DNA of 64,000 nucleotides from Streptomyces parvulus (GTDB taxonomy: Bacteria; Actinomycetota; Actinomycetes; Streptomycetales; Streptomycetaceae). Made by a program: the position numbers and the translations under genes. Under the pieces are notes generated by a model. The model was not told where the DNA came from, did no database searches, and saw only the letters and a list, made by a program, of their open reading frames with translations. Below are positions 41,020 through 49,431 of the stretch, piece by piece (position 1 is the stretch's first letter; each line of letters opens with the position of its first letter). The stretch spans positions 62,001-126,000 of the forward strand of contig NZ_BMRX01000019.1 in the NCBI RefSeq assembly GCF_014648855.1, in the 5' to 3' direction.

Positions 41020-41766
41020 CTAGAACGCCCGTTCCCGGGCCCGTTCCGCGGCGTCCTTCACCGGCCCGCGGTGCAGGGGGCCGTGCCCGGGCAGCAGCAG
41101 GTCGCCGTCCAGCCCGGCGATGACGTCGAGCGAGTCGACCGCGCGGGCGCGGTCGTGGTGGAACAGGTCGGGCAATAGCTGCGGTCCGTCGATCCGGGAG
41201 ATCGCGTGTCCGCTCACCAGCGCGTCCCCCGAGATCACCACCCCGGCGCCGGGCAGGTGGAAGACGCAGTGCCCGTCGGTGTGCCCCGGCGTGTGCACCG
41301 GCACCGGGCGCCCGGGCAGGTCGAGGGCGCCCGGCGCCGGGAAGGGCGCGGGCGCGGCCACCGGGTGCTGCTCGGTGCCGCCGGAGCGCAGCACGTGCAC
41401 CGTCCAGGGCAGCACGCCCGGCCGCCAGGCGTTGCGCAGGATCGTGCCCACCGACACCTGCTGGAGGAAGTCCCGGCGCGCGTGCGGCACTTCGGCCTCG
41501 TGCAGCAGGACCGGGGTGCCGTGGGCGGCGCGCAGGTACTCGGCGGAGCCCAGGTGGTCGTTGTGCGCGTGGGTGATCAGTACGGCGGCGACGGCCTCCG
41601 GTGAACTCCCGACGGCGGCGAGGGAGTCGAGGAGCTGTCGCCGGTCGCCGGGGTAGCCGGTGTCGACGAGCGTCACCGCGTCGCCGTCGGCGAGGATCAC
41701 CCAGTTGGTGTGCGAGCCGTGCACCAGGTAGGTGCCGTCCGCCACTTGCCGTACGTCCGCGCCCAT
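41020..41766 (-). CDS. MBL-fold metallo-hydrolase
   Basis: 248 aa. Zinc-binding motifs LITHAHNDHLG (HxHxDH), VPVHTPGHTDGH (His), VISGDALVSG (Asp bridging) and LLPGHGPLH (His) are intact, so it should be a catalytically competent dinuclear hydrolase. Family covers glyoxalase II, lactonases and sulfatases; substrate unknown. It is 9 bp upstream of the DUF4032 gene on the same strand, suggesting co-transcription. Confidence 0.9.
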   Translation of the reverse strand: MGADVRQVADGTYLVHGSHTNWVILADGDAVTLVDTGYPGDRRQLLDSLAAVGSSPEAVAAVLITHAHNDHLGSAEYLRAAHGTPVLLHEAEVPHARRDFLQQVSVGTILRNAWRPGVLPWTVHVLRSGGTEQHPVAAPAPFPAPGALDLPGRPVPVHTPGHTDGHCVFHLPGAGVVISGDALVSGHAISRIDGPQLLPDLFHHDRARAVDSLDVIAGLDGDLLLPGHGPLHRGPVKDAAERARERAF

Positions 41767-41841
41767 GAGGTCTCCCGCGTTCCGTTTCCGCCGTGCCGGC
41801 CCCAGCCAAGCAGATCCGGTGCGCGGAGGGCGGCCCGCCCC

Positions 41842-42471
41842 TCAGCGCACGCCGTGCGGCCGGAACTGGACGCTGATCCGCGGCCCGGCGGCACGGGTGC
41901 TCTTCGGGACGCAGTGCTCCCAGGTGCGCTGGCAGGAGCCGCCCATCACGATCAGGTCGCCGTGGCCGAGCGGCCGGCGCACGGTCTCCCCGCCTCCGCC
42001 GGCCGGGCGCAGCAGCAGGTCGCGGGGGGCGCCGACCGAGAGGATGGCGACCATCGTGTCCCGGCGCGCGCCGCGCCCGATCCGGTCGCCGTGCCAGGCG
42101 ACGCTGTCCCGGCCGTCGCGGTAGTGGCACAGCCCGGCCGTCGTGAACGGCTCGCCCAGCTCGTCGGCGTAGTGCGCGGACAGGGCGTCGCGCGCCTCGG
42201 CCAGCAGCGGGTCCGGCAGCGGGTCCCCGGCGCCGTAGAAGGCGAGCAGCCGGGGGACGTCGACCACCCGCTCGTACATGGCGCGCCGCTCCGCACGCCA
42301 CGGGACGTCGGCGGCCAGCCGCTCGAACAGCGCGTCGGCGCCGTGCAGCCAGCCCGGCAGCAGGTCGATCCAGGCTCCCGAGCCCAGGTGGGTGCGGCGC
42401 AGCCCGCCGAGCGGGCCGAGCCGGACCTCGTCGGCCTGGTCGAAGAGCGAGCCCTGGAGGTGCGTGGTCAT
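41842..42471 (-). CDS. alkB: AlkB-family 2-oxoglutarate/Fe(II) dioxygenase
   Basis: 209 aa. DNA/RNA alkylation-repair type oxygenase. The iron ligands are seen as SVAWHGDRIG (HxD) and TWEHCVPKS (distal His). The 2-oxoglutarate-binding arginine pattern R-x5-R is RISVQFRP at the C-terminus. It would oxidatively demethylate 1-methyladenine or 3-methylcytosine. It is divergent from the TetR gene and shares its operator region. Confidence 0.9.
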   Translation of the reverse strand: MTTHLQGSLFDQADEVRLGPLGGLRRTHLGSGAWIDLLPGWLHGADALFERLAADVPWRAERRAMYERVVDVPRLLAFYGAGDPLPDPLLAEARDALSAHYADELGEPFTTAGLCHYRDGRDSVAWHGDRIGRGARRDTMVAILSVGAPRDLLLRPAGGGGETVRRPLGHGDLIVMGGSCQRTWEHCVPKSTRAAGPRISVQFRPHGVR

Positions 42472-42526
42472 GGGACCAGCGTACTCCTCAATCGAAAATG
42501 CGTTCTAAAGATGTCAGGGCACTTTC

Positions 42527-42550
42527 GATACGCTGATGTATCCGATACAT
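42527..42550. promoter_or_regulatory. TetR operator: overlapping palindromes with three half-sites
   Basis: GATAC (42527-42531), GTATC (42538-42542), GATAC (42544-42548). The last two form the perfect palindrome ATGTATCCGATACAT (42536-42550, arms of 7 around C); the first two form GATAC-N6-GTATC. They lie between AlkB and the TetR gene, 32 bp from the TetR start, where an autorepressor would sit. Confidence 0.75.
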
Positions 42551-42581
42551 TCGCGCATCCAACGGAGCGAGGGAGCCGGGC

Positions 42582-43205
42582 ATGGCGGTGAAGGCGACCA
42601 CCGGGCGGGTGACCAGGCGTCGCGTGCGTACCCGCGCCAACCTCCTGGACGCGGCGTTCGCGGTGTTCGCCGCCAAGGGGTTCGGCCGGGTGTCGATCGA
42701 GGAGGTCTGCGAGGCGGCCGGATACAGCCGGGGCGCCTTCTACTCGAACTTCGACAGCCTGGACGAGCTGTTCTTCGCCCTCTACCGGCAGCGCGCCGAG
42801 CTGATCGCCGAGCAGGTGTCCACCGCGCTCGCCTCCGACGGCCCCGGCCTGGACGTGCCGGCCGCCGTGGCACGGGTCACCGAGGTGCTGCTGCTGGACG
42901 GGGACTGGCTGCTGGTCAAGACGGACTTCCTGGTGCACGCCGCCCGCGACCCCGAGGTCGCCGGGGTCCTGCTGGAACACCGGGCGCGCCTCAGGCGGGC
43001 GATCGCCGACCGGCTCGCCCGGGCCCGCGGACACACCGCCCTGCCCGCCGTGCTGGGCGACACCGAGGGCGCCGCGCACGCCGTGGTCGCCGCGTACGAC
43101 GGCGTCACCACCCAGCTCCTCCTGGACCGGGACGTCGAGCACGCCCGGGCCTGGCTGGGACAGCTCCTCACCGCGCTGCTGACCGACGGCGGCGCGCGCC
43201 CATGA
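42582..43205 (+). CDS. TetR-family transcriptional regulator
   Basis: 207 aa. N-terminal helix-turn-helix (about 15-65): RANLLDAAFAVFAAKGFGRVSIEEVCEAAGYSRGAFYSNFDSLDELF. An all-helical ligand domain follows (about 75-207). A three-half-site operator lies just upstream. The FAD-dehydrogenase gene begins 34 bp downstream on the same strand, so the regulator probably controls that operon in response to its substrate, and possibly alkB (inference). Confidence 0.92.
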   Translation: MAVKATTGRVTRRRVRTRANLLDAAFAVFAAKGFGRVSIEEVCEAAGYSRGAFYSNFDSLDELFFALYRQRAELIAEQVSTALASDGPGLDVPAAVARVTEVLLLDGDWLLVKTDFLVHAARDPEVAGVLLEHRARLRRAIADRLARARGHTALPAVLGDTEGAAHAVVAAYDGVTTQLLLDRDVEHARAWLGQLLTALLTDGGARP

Positions 43206-43239
43206 CAGAGCCACCACGGACAAGGAAGGGACGATCGCC

Positions 43240-44913
43240 ATGGATGCCGACGTCATTGTCGTCGGAGCGGGCCTCGCGGGCCTGGTCGCGGCCCACGAGC
43301 TGACCAGCCGGGGCCGGAGGGTCGCCCTGCTCGACCAGGAGAACGCGGCCAACCTCGGCGGCCAGGCCTTCTGGTCCTTCGGGGGCCTCTTCCTCGTCGA
43401 CACGCCCGAGCAGCGCCGCCTCGGCGTCAAGGACTCCCTCGACCTGGCCTGGAACGACTGGCAGGGCAGCGCCGGGTTCGACCGGACCGAGGACGAGGAC
43501 TCCTGGGCGGTGCGCTGGGCCCGGGCCTACGTGGAGTGGGCGGCGGGGGAGAAGCGGTCCTGGCTCGCCGGGCACGGGATCAGCTTCCTGCCCACCGTCG
43601 GCTGGGCCGAGCGCGGCGACCTGAGGGCCGGCGGGCACGGCAACTCGGTGCCCCGCTTCCACATCGCCTGGGGCACCGGCACGGGCGTGGTCGAGCCCTT
43701 CGTGCGGTACGCACAACAGGCCGCGCGGGACGGACTGCTCACCTTCCACCACCGCCACCGCGTCGACCACCTGATCGTCGAGGACGGCACCGCGCGCGGC
43801 GTGCGCGGCACGGTCCTCGCCGAGGACGACTCGCCCCGCGGAGTCGCCTCCAGCCGCGAGGCGGCCGGCGAGTTCGAACTCACCGCCCAGGCCGTGATCG
43901 TCACCTCCGGCGGCATCGGCGGCGACCACGACATCGTCCGCAGCCACTGGCCCGACCGGCTCGGCACGCCGCCCGCCGAGATGGTCACCGGCGTCCCCGC
44001 CTACGTCGACGGCCGGATGCTCGGCATCAGCGCCGACGCGGGCGCCCGCCTCGTCAACCGCGACCGGATGTGGCACTACACCGAGGGCCTGCGCAACTGG
44101 GACCCGATCTGGCCCGGCCACGGCATCCGCATCCTGCCCGGCCCCTCGTCCCTGTGGTTCGACGCCCTGGGCCGCCGGCTGCCCGAGCCGTGCCTGCCGG
44201 GCTACGACACCCTCGGCACCCTCCGGCACCTGCGCACCGCGGACGGCCTCGCCGAGCACGACCACTCCTGGTTCATCCTCACCCAGAAGATCATCGAGAA
44301 GGAGTTCGCCCTCTCCGGCTCCGAGCAGAATCCCGACATCACCGCCAAGGACCGGGCCGGCTTCTTGCGCGAACGCGTCCTCGGCAAGGGCGCCCCGGCC
44401 CCGGTGGACGCCTTCCTGCGCAAGGGCGCCGACTTCGTGACCGCGCCCAACCTGGAGCAGCTGGTCGAGCGGATGAACGGGCTCACCGAGAAGCCGCTCC
44501 TGGACGCGGCCCTGATCCGGCGGCAGATCGAGGCCCGCGACCTCCAGCTGGCCAACCCGTACGCCAAGGACGCCCAGGTCCAGGGCATCCGCAACGCCCG
44601 CCGCTACATCGGGGACCGCCTCGGCCGGGTCGCCGCGCCGCACCGGATCCTCGACCCCGCCGCGGGTCCGCTGATCGGCGTCAAGCTGCACATCCTCACC
44701 CGCAAGACCCTGGGCGGCATCCAGACCGACCTCGACTCACGCGCCCTGGCCGCCGACGGCACCCCCGTCGAGGGCCTGTACGGGGCCGGCGAGGTGGCGG
44801 GGTTCGGCGGGGGAGGGGTGCACGGGTACAACGCCCTGGAGGGCACCTTCCTGGGCGGCTGCCTCTTCTCCGGCCGCGCCGCGGGCCGCGACGCCGCCCG
44901 GCGGACCGCCTGA
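43240..44913 (+). CDS. FAD-binding dehydrogenase (COG3573-like)
   Basis: 557 aa. FAD Rossmann motif VVGAGLAGLVAAHEL at the N-terminus and the C-terminal flavin motif LYGAGEVAGFGGGGVHGYNALEGTFLGG. FAD-binding-2 family (fumarate reductase/ketosteroid-1-dehydrogenase superfamily), COG3573-like. The block WSFGGLFLVDTPEQRRLGVKDS is typical. It would perform a flavin-dependent dehydrogenation of an unknown substrate, likely one sensed by the upstream TetR protein. Confidence 0.88.
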   Translation: MDADVIVVGAGLAGLVAAHELTSRGRRVALLDQENAANLGGQAFWSFGGLFLVDTPEQRRLGVKDSLDLAWNDWQGSAGFDRTEDEDSWAVRWARAYVEWAAGEKRSWLAGHGISFLPTVGWAERGDLRAGGHGNSVPRFHIAWGTGTGVVEPFVRYAQQAARDGLLTFHHRHRVDHLIVEDGTARGVRGTVLAEDDSPRGVASSREAAGEFELTAQAVIVTSGGIGGDHDIVRSHWPDRLGTPPAEMVTGVPAYVDGRMLGISADAGARLVNRDRMWHYTEGLRNWDPIWPGHGIRILPGPSSLWFDALGRRLPEPCLPGYDTLGTLRHLRTADGLAEHDHSWFILTQKIIEKEFALSGSEQNPDITAKDRAGFLRERVLGKGAPAPVDAFLRKGADFVTAPNLEQLVERMNGLTEKPLLDAALIRRQIEARDLQLANPYAKDAQVQGIRNARRYIGDRLGRVAAPHRILDPAAGPLIGVKLHILTRKTLGGIQTDLDSRALAADGTPVEGLYGAGEVAGFGGGGVHGYNALEGTFLGGCLFSGRAAGRDAARRTA

Positions 44914-44956
44914 GGAGGCGCTGAGGCGCCCCGCACGCGCCGCAGCGCCTCCTCAG
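44910..44956. terminator. Bidirectional terminator whose stem holds both stop codons
   Basis: Perfect 13-bp arms CTGAGGAGGCGCT (44910-44922) and AGCGCCTCCTCAG (44944-44956) with a 21-nt loop. The plus-strand stop TGA (44911-44913) and the minus-strand DUF488 stop (44955-44953) both lie in the stem, so the two genes end inside the terminator. Confidence 0.85.
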
Positions 44957-45306
44957 CTTCCGCCGAGAAGGCGCTGCAGCACCGCGGCGTGGCTCTCCCC
45001 GGGCGACTTCGACGCCGTCAGCAGCGTCACGTCCCCGGCGGCCGCCAGCTCCCGCACGTGGTCGAGGAGTTCCGTCTCCTCGGGGGCGGCCAGCTCCGCC
45101 TCGTAGCGCTCGGTGAACTCCGCGAAGGAGCCCTCACCCGCGTGGTACCAGCGGCGCAGTCCGGTCGACGGGGTGAGCCCCTTGGGCCACTCGTCGACCC
45201 GCGCCGCGTCCTTCGACAGGCCGCGCGGCCAGAGCCGGTCCACCAGGACCCGGACACCGTCGCCGGCCTCGGGAGGCTCGTAGACGCGGCGTACCCGTAC
45301 GCTCAC
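44953..45306 (-). CDS. DUF488-family protein
   Basis: 117 aa. The DUF488 signature is VRVRRVYEPPEAGDGVRVLVDRLWPRGLSKD...WPKGLTPSTGLRRWYHAG, then ERYEAELAAPE and LLTASKSPGESHAAVLQRLL. Function unknown. The start overlaps the WhiB-like gene stop (ATGA, 45303-45306), so the two are coupled; its C-terminal end lies in the terminator stem. Confidence 0.88.
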   Translation of the reverse strand: MSVRVRRVYEPPEAGDGVRVLVDRLWPRGLSKDAARVDEWPKGLTPSTGLRRWYHAGEGSFAEFTERYEAELAAPEETELLDHVRELAAAGDVTLLTASKSPGESHAAVLQRLLGGS

Positions 45307-45557
45307 GCGCTCGACCTTCTGCGCACCGCCTCGCGCCGCTTGAGCGCACGGCGTTCCAGCTCACTGGTCCCGCCCCACACGCCGATGGACTGCCCGGTGT
45401 CGAGCGCCCATCGCAGACACTGCTCCTGGACCGGGCAGCCCCGGCAGACCGCCTTCGCCTGCTCGGTCTGCAGAGCGGCCGGGCCGGTGGTGCCGATCGG
45501 GAAGAACAGGTCGGGGTCCTCCGTGCGGCACGCGGCGTGTTCTCGCCAGTCGTCCAT
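45303..45557 (-). CDS. wblK: WhiB-like iron-sulfur regulator (WblK-like)
   Basis: 84 aa. Four Cys for a 4Fe-4S cluster: HAACRTEDPD, then VCRGCPVQEQCLRWAL (C-x2-C-x5-C). The helix-turn-helix-associated GVWGGTSELERRAL is the WhiB G(V/I)WGG motif; a basic tail (LKRREAVRRRSSA) follows. WhiB-like proteins work with the main sigma factor at promoters, sensing redox or NO. ATG 45557 is chosen (AGGTGA 6-7 nt upstream); GTG 45566 would lack spacing. The WblK name rests on recalled gene order. Confidence 0.85.
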   Translation of the reverse strand: MDDWREHAACRTEDPDLFFPIGTTGPAALQTEQAKAVCRGCPVQEQCLRWALDTGQSIGVWGGTSELERRALKRREAVRRRSSA

Positions 45558-45686
45558 CAAAGTCACCTGCGATCGGTTGCGTTCGCGCCTTCGTGCGTTG
45601 GCCTTCGTGCAAAAGTTGCTCCGATGCGGGTGACCGGTCGACGGCGGGCCGAAACCGGCCGACTGCGAACGACCGGCGCCGGATGC

Positions 45687-46592
45687 CTAGCGCGACAGCT
45701 CCCGCCGGGCCGCGGCCAGGACAGCTTCGGCCACCGTGGCCAGCGCGGGAGAGTCGAGTTTCCACTGCTGCCAGTGGAGCGGAACGTCCACCGACAGGTC
45801 CGGCGCGAAGTCGACAAGTCGCCCCGCGCGCAGCAGCGGCCGCGCCTGCGGCTCCGGCACCATGCCCCAGCCGAGGCCCGCGGCGACGGCCTCCACGAAC
45901 CCCTCCGAGGTGGGCACGTAGTGCCGCGCGGTGCTCGCACCGCCGCGCCCGAGCCGCCGCGCGAACGCGTCCTGGAAGTCGTCCCGCCGGTCGAAGACCA
46001 CGACGGGAGCCGCGCCCAGCGCCTCCCGCAGCGGCCCGGCCAGATGCCGTGCGGCGAAGTCGGGGGCGGCGCACGGCTGATAGCGCATCCGCCCCAGGAA
46101 CCGGACCGCGCAGCCCGGCACCGGCTCCGGCGAGGACGTCACCGCGGCCATCACCACGCCCTCCCGCAGCAGCGCGGCCGTGTGGGCCTCGTCCTCGCGG
46201 CGCAGCTCGAAACAGAGCCCGGGCCCTGCGGGCAGCTCCGTGAGCGCGCCGAGGAACCAGGTCGCGAGCGAGTCGGCGTTGACGGCGACCGAGATCCGGG
46301 TGGGCTCGCCGGCCGCCCCGCTCAGGCCCAGCTCGGCGTGCGCGTCCCGCTGCAGCCGGGCCACCTGGCGGGCGAGGCGCACCAGAACCGCGCCGGACTC
46401 CGTGGGGCGCACCGGTTTGGTGCGCAGCAGCAGCACCCGGCCCGTGCGCTGCTCCAGGGCCTTCACCCGCTGGCTGACCGCCGACGGCGTCACGTGCAGC
46501 GCGGCGGCCGCCGCGTCGAAGGTGCCCTCGTCCACCACGGCCAGCAGGGTGCGCACCTGGTCCAGCGGCAGGTCCGCCGCGTCCTCCGTCAT
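45687..46592 (-). CDS. lysG: LysR-family regulator LysG/ArgP-like
   Basis: 301 aa. HTH (about 10-60): DLPLDQVRTLLAVVDEGTFDAAAAALHVTPSAVSQRVKALEQ, followed by a ligand domain. The features match the LysG/ArgP group that activates the divergent basic-amino-acid exporter LysE when lysine or arginine is in excess. The adjacent divergent lysE gene makes the pairing strong. Start ATG 46592, or GTG 46595. Confidence 0.9.
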   Translation of the reverse strand: MTEDAADLPLDQVRTLLAVVDEGTFDAAAAALHVTPSAVSQRVKALEQRTGRVLLLRTKPVRPTESGAVLVRLARQVARLQRDAHAELGLSGAAGEPTRISVAVNADSLATWFLGALTELPAGPGLCFELRREDEAHTAALLREGVVMAAVTSSPEPVPGCAVRFLGRMRYQPCAAPDFAARHLAGPLREALGAAPVVVFDRRDDFQDAFARRLGRGGASTARHYVPTSEGFVEAVAAGLGWGMVPEPQARPLLRAGRLVDFAPDLSVDVPLHWQQWKLDSPALATVAEAVLAAARRELSR

Positions 46593-46600
46593 CACGAGCG

Positions 46601-46624
46601 CTAAGGATACGTAAGAATCTTTAG
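46601..46624. promoter_or_regulatory. Candidate LysG operator between lysG and lysE
   Basis: CTAAGGAT (46601-46608) and ATCTTTAG (46617-46624) form an inverted repeat with one mismatch over 8-bp arms. It is a T/A-rich LysR-type box in the 69-bp divergent space. Confidence 0.65.
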
Positions 46625-46661
46625 CTGTACCTGCGGTGATCGTCCGCTTAGCGTCGGGAGC

Positions 46662-47276
46662 ATGACCAACGCCCTCACCGCCGCGGCCGCCGGTTTCGGC
46701 ACCGGGCTCTCGCTCATCGTCGCCATCGGCGCGCAGAACGCCTTCGTCCTGCGCCAGGGCATCCGCCGCGACGCCGTCCTCGCCGTGGTCGGCATCTGCG
46801 CCCTCTCCGACGCCCTGCTCATCGCCCTGGGCGTCGGCGGGGTCGGCGCCGTGGTGGTGGCCTGGCCGGACGCGCTGACCGTGGTCGGCTGGATCGGCGG
46901 CGCCTTCCTGCTCTGCTACGGCGCCCTGGCCGCCCGGCGCGTCTTCCGCCCCGAGGGCGCGCTGCGGGCGGAGGGCGACGGCGCGGGCTCACGCCGCCGG
47001 GCCGTGCTCACCTGCCTGGCGCTGACCTGGCTCAACCCGCACGTCTACCTGGACACCGTGTTCCTGCTCGGTTCGGTCGCCGCGGACCGGGGGCCGCTGC
47101 GCTGGACCTTCGGCCTGGGCGCCGCGGCGGCCAGCCTGGTCTGGTTCGCCGTGCTGGGCTTCGGCGCCCGCCACCTGGGCCGATTCCTGGCCCGGCCCGC
47201 GGCCTGGCGGGTGCTCGACGGACTGGTCGCCGCCACCATGATCGCTCTCGGGGTGAGCCTCGTCGCCGGCGCGTGA
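46662..47276 (+). CDS. lysE: LysE/ArgO-type amino-acid exporter
   Basis: 204 aa with about five to six transmembrane helices. The hallmark GLSLIVAIGAQNAFVLRQGI near the N-terminus is the LysE family signature; WLNPHVYLDTVFLLG is another. It exports L-lysine and L-arginine by proton motive force. Divergent from lysG. Confidence 0.93.
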   Translation: MTNALTAAAAGFGTGLSLIVAIGAQNAFVLRQGIRRDAVLAVVGICALSDALLIALGVGGVGAVVVAWPDALTVVGWIGGAFLLCYGALAARRVFRPEGALRAEGDGAGSRRRAVLTCLALTWLNPHVYLDTVFLLGSVAADRGPLRWTFGLGAAAASLVWFAVLGFGARHLGRFLARPAAWRVLDGLVAATMIALGVSLVAGA

Positions 47277-47346
47277 CCGCCCGCTCGAACGGAGCTGCGA
47301 CACTGATCCCCGCAGCCGAAAGATGTATCGAGCATGTAGGAAGCGC

Positions 47347-48657
47347 GTGGACTCCAGCGAGAGCAGCGAGAGCGGGACCGGGCAGGAAGCGGCGAAGAGA
47401 CCCGCCCCGGACGGGGAGGCGCGGCGCGGGTGGCGCCGCTGGGCGATGGACACCCGCCCGCTGCGCCGCCCCGCCTATCGCCGACTGTGGTCCTCGACCA
47501 TCGTCACCGCCGTCGGCAGCCAGCTCACCGCGGTCGCGGTGCCCAAGCAGATCTACGACATCACCGGGTCCTCGGCGTGGGTGGGCGCCGCCAGTCTCGC
47601 CGGGCTGCTGCCGCTGATCGTGTTCGCGCTGTGGGGCGGCGCCGTCGCCGACACGATGGACCGGCGCAAGCTGCTGCTCATCACCAACACCGGCATCGCC
47701 GTGACCTCGCTGCTGTTCTGGGTGCAGGCGGTCACCGGTCTGGAGTCGGTCGGCGCCCTGATGCTGCTGCTCGCGCTCCAGCAGGCCTTCTGGGGGCTCA
47801 ACGCGCCGGCCCGCAACGCCTCGATCGCCCGCCTGGTGCCCGAGGGCGAGCTGCCCGCCGCGAACGCCCTGGGCTCGACCGTGATGCAGACCGGGCAGGT
47901 GGTCGGCCCGCTGCTGGCCGGCGCGCTCATCCCGGTGATCGGACTGCCCGAGCTGTACCTCATCGACGCGCTCGCCCTGTGCGTGACCGTGTGGGCCGTG
48001 TACCGGCTGCCCCCGCTCCCGCCGCTGGCCGGCACGGCGGTGCGGCGCGCGGGCGTCCGGGAGATCGTGGCCGGGTTCCGCTACATCGCCGGGCACAAGG
48101 TGCTGCTGCTCTCCTTCCTGGCCGACATCGTCGCCATGGTCCTCGGGATGCCCCGCGCGCTGTTCCCGCAGCTCGCCGCCGAGACCTTCGCCCCGTACGG
48201 CGAGGGGCTCGCCCTCGGTCTGCTGTTCGCGGCGATCCCGGTCGGCGCGGTGGTCGGCGGGCTGTTCTCGGGCACCTTCTCGCGGGCCCGACGGCACGGC
48301 TGGATGGTGATCGGCGCGGTCGTGGTCTGGGGGGCGGCCGTGGCCGGCGCCGGGCTGAGCGGGAGCCTGTGGCTCGCGGTGGCGTTCCTGGCCGTGGCCG
48401 GCGTCGCCGACATGGTGTCCATGGTGTTCCGCGGGGCGATCCTGCTCTCCGCGGCGACCGACGAGATGCGCGGGCGCATGCAGGGGGTCTTCACCGTCGT
48501 CGTGGCCGGCGGCCCGCGGCTGGCGGACGTCCTGCACGGCGGCGCCGGGTCCGCCCTCGGCGCCCGCGAGGCGGTGACGGGCGGCGGGCTGCTCGTCGTG
48601 GCGGTGATGCTGGCCCTGGCGGCCGCGATGCCCGCGCTGCGGCGCTACCGCGTCTGA
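47347..48657 (+). CDS. MFS transporter (EntS-like)
   Basis: 436 aa with about 12 transmembrane segments. A charged N-terminus precedes PLRRPAYRRLWSSTIVTAVGSQLTAVAVPKQIY, the usual EntS/MFS_3 opening; the intracellular loop DTMDRRKLLL is a motif A variant (GGAVADTMDRRK). The family includes siderophore and antibiotic exporters; substrate unknown. GTG 47347 has AGGAAG upstream. It is 70 bp after lysE on the same strand but with its own likely promoter. Confidence 0.9.
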   Translation: MDSSESSESGTGQEAAKRPAPDGEARRGWRRWAMDTRPLRRPAYRRLWSSTIVTAVGSQLTAVAVPKQIYDITGSSAWVGAASLAGLLPLIVFALWGGAVADTMDRRKLLLITNTGIAVTSLLFWVQAVTGLESVGALMLLLALQQAFWGLNAPARNASIARLVPEGELPAANALGSTVMQTGQVVGPLLAGALIPVIGLPELYLIDALALCVTVWAVYRLPPLPPLAGTAVRRAGVREIVAGFRYIAGHKVLLLSFLADIVAMVLGMPRALFPQLAAETFAPYGEGLALGLLFAAIPVGAVVGGLFSGTFSRARRHGWMVIGAVVVWGAAVAGAGLSGSLWLAVAFLAVAGVADMVSMVFRGAILLSAATDEMRGRMQGVFTVVVAGGPRLADVLHGGAGSALGAREAVTGGGLLVVAVMLALAAAMPALRRYRV

Positions 48658-48664
48658 CGGGACC

Positions 48665-49120
48665 TCACAGCGCGCCGCGGCCGTGCAGCGCGTAGTGGTC
48701 CATGAGCCGGCCCCGGGTGGTCTCCAGCCGGTGCGCCAGGATCTCGGCGACCGACCGCACCAGCACGATGCCCAGCCGCGGGTCGTCCTCGCACAGGGTG
48801 AGCACCGAGCCCGCGTCGAACTCGTAGGCGCGCACCGGGCTGAAGGCCTCGGCGCCGAAGTCCCACTCGTAGGGCGGGAAGAGCCAGGACCAGCCGAGCA
48901 GGTCGCCCGCGCCGAGGCTGGCGACGGTGACCTGCTGGAGGGGCGTCACCTGCTGGGTCAGCGAGACCGCGCCGGAGCGGATGACCCAGAAGCGGTCCGC
49001 GCGGTCCCCCGACTCGAAGATCCGGGCGTCCTCGGGGAAGGAGACCTCCCGGGCGAGTGCCATCATCCGCTCGCGCTGGGGCGGGGGGAGGGCCGTCAGC
49101 AGTTTGATCGCTTTGGTCAT
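48665..49120 (-). CDS. Cyclic-nucleotide-binding-domain protein without HTH
   Basis: 151 aa, a Crp-like cNMP-binding beta-roll alone: LPPPQRERMMALAREVSFPEDARIFESGDRADRFWVIRSGAVSLTQQ, DLLGWSWLFPPYEWDFGAEA. It lacks the C-terminal winged helix, so it is not a classical DNA-binding Crp. The phosphate-binding cassette is weakly conserved; it might bind another ligand. Overlap-free, convergent with the MFS gene. Confidence 0.85.
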   Translation of the reverse strand: MTKAIKLLTALPPPQRERMMALAREVSFPEDARIFESGDRADRFWVIRSGAVSLTQQVTPLQQVTVASLGAGDLLGWSWLFPPYEWDFGAEAFSPVRAYEFDAGSVLTLCEDDPRLGIVLVRSVAEILAHRLETTRGRLMDHYALHGRGAL

Positions 49121-49431
49121 GGCACGGGGCTCCTCGCCGGCGACTCGGTTCCGGGGCTTTCCCTATGCCCATTTCAGTCGCTGTCGGCGCACTGGGCCAT
49201 TCGGCGGACGGCGGATCCCGTACGGATTCGGTGCAAGAACCGGGGACGACCGTGCGCGGGCAGGAAAAAGCCCTGGCCGGACGGGGGAGGCCGGCCAGGG
49301 CCGTAAGCGGTGACCGCGGAGGACTTTCGGTCGACTCCGTCGCCACTTATGGATGAACGCTAAACCATCTTGGGGTGCCGGGGGAAACCAGAAGGGGCCC
49401 ACGTGACCGGACTCACGCCCGGCGGACCGCC
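49121..49431. other. 311-bp intergenic region with an intrinsic terminator
   Basis: No gene found. It contains the terminator at 49270-49301 and, nearer 49121, the presumed promoter of the cNMP-binding protein. An AT-richer tract (49340-49375) holds no clear motif. Confidence 0.6.
49265..49301 (-). terminator. Intrinsic terminator with T-run
   Basis: Perfect 11-bp stem GCCCTGGCCGG / CCGGCCAGGGC with a 10-nt loop. Read on the minus strand it is followed by TTTTT, a textbook Rho-independent terminator for the decarboxylase-like gene ending at 49432. Confidence 0.85.

Noticed and set aside
39446..42301. A long minus-strand frame spanning the DUF4032, MBL and AlkB genes
   Set aside because: It is the wrong frame for all three clearly recognisable proteins and is dominated by Arg/Ala/Gly runs.
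42516..42535. A possible riboswitch or RNA element between alkB and tetR
   Set aside because: The structured features are fully explained by short operator half-sites, and the spacer is too short for a known riboswitch class.
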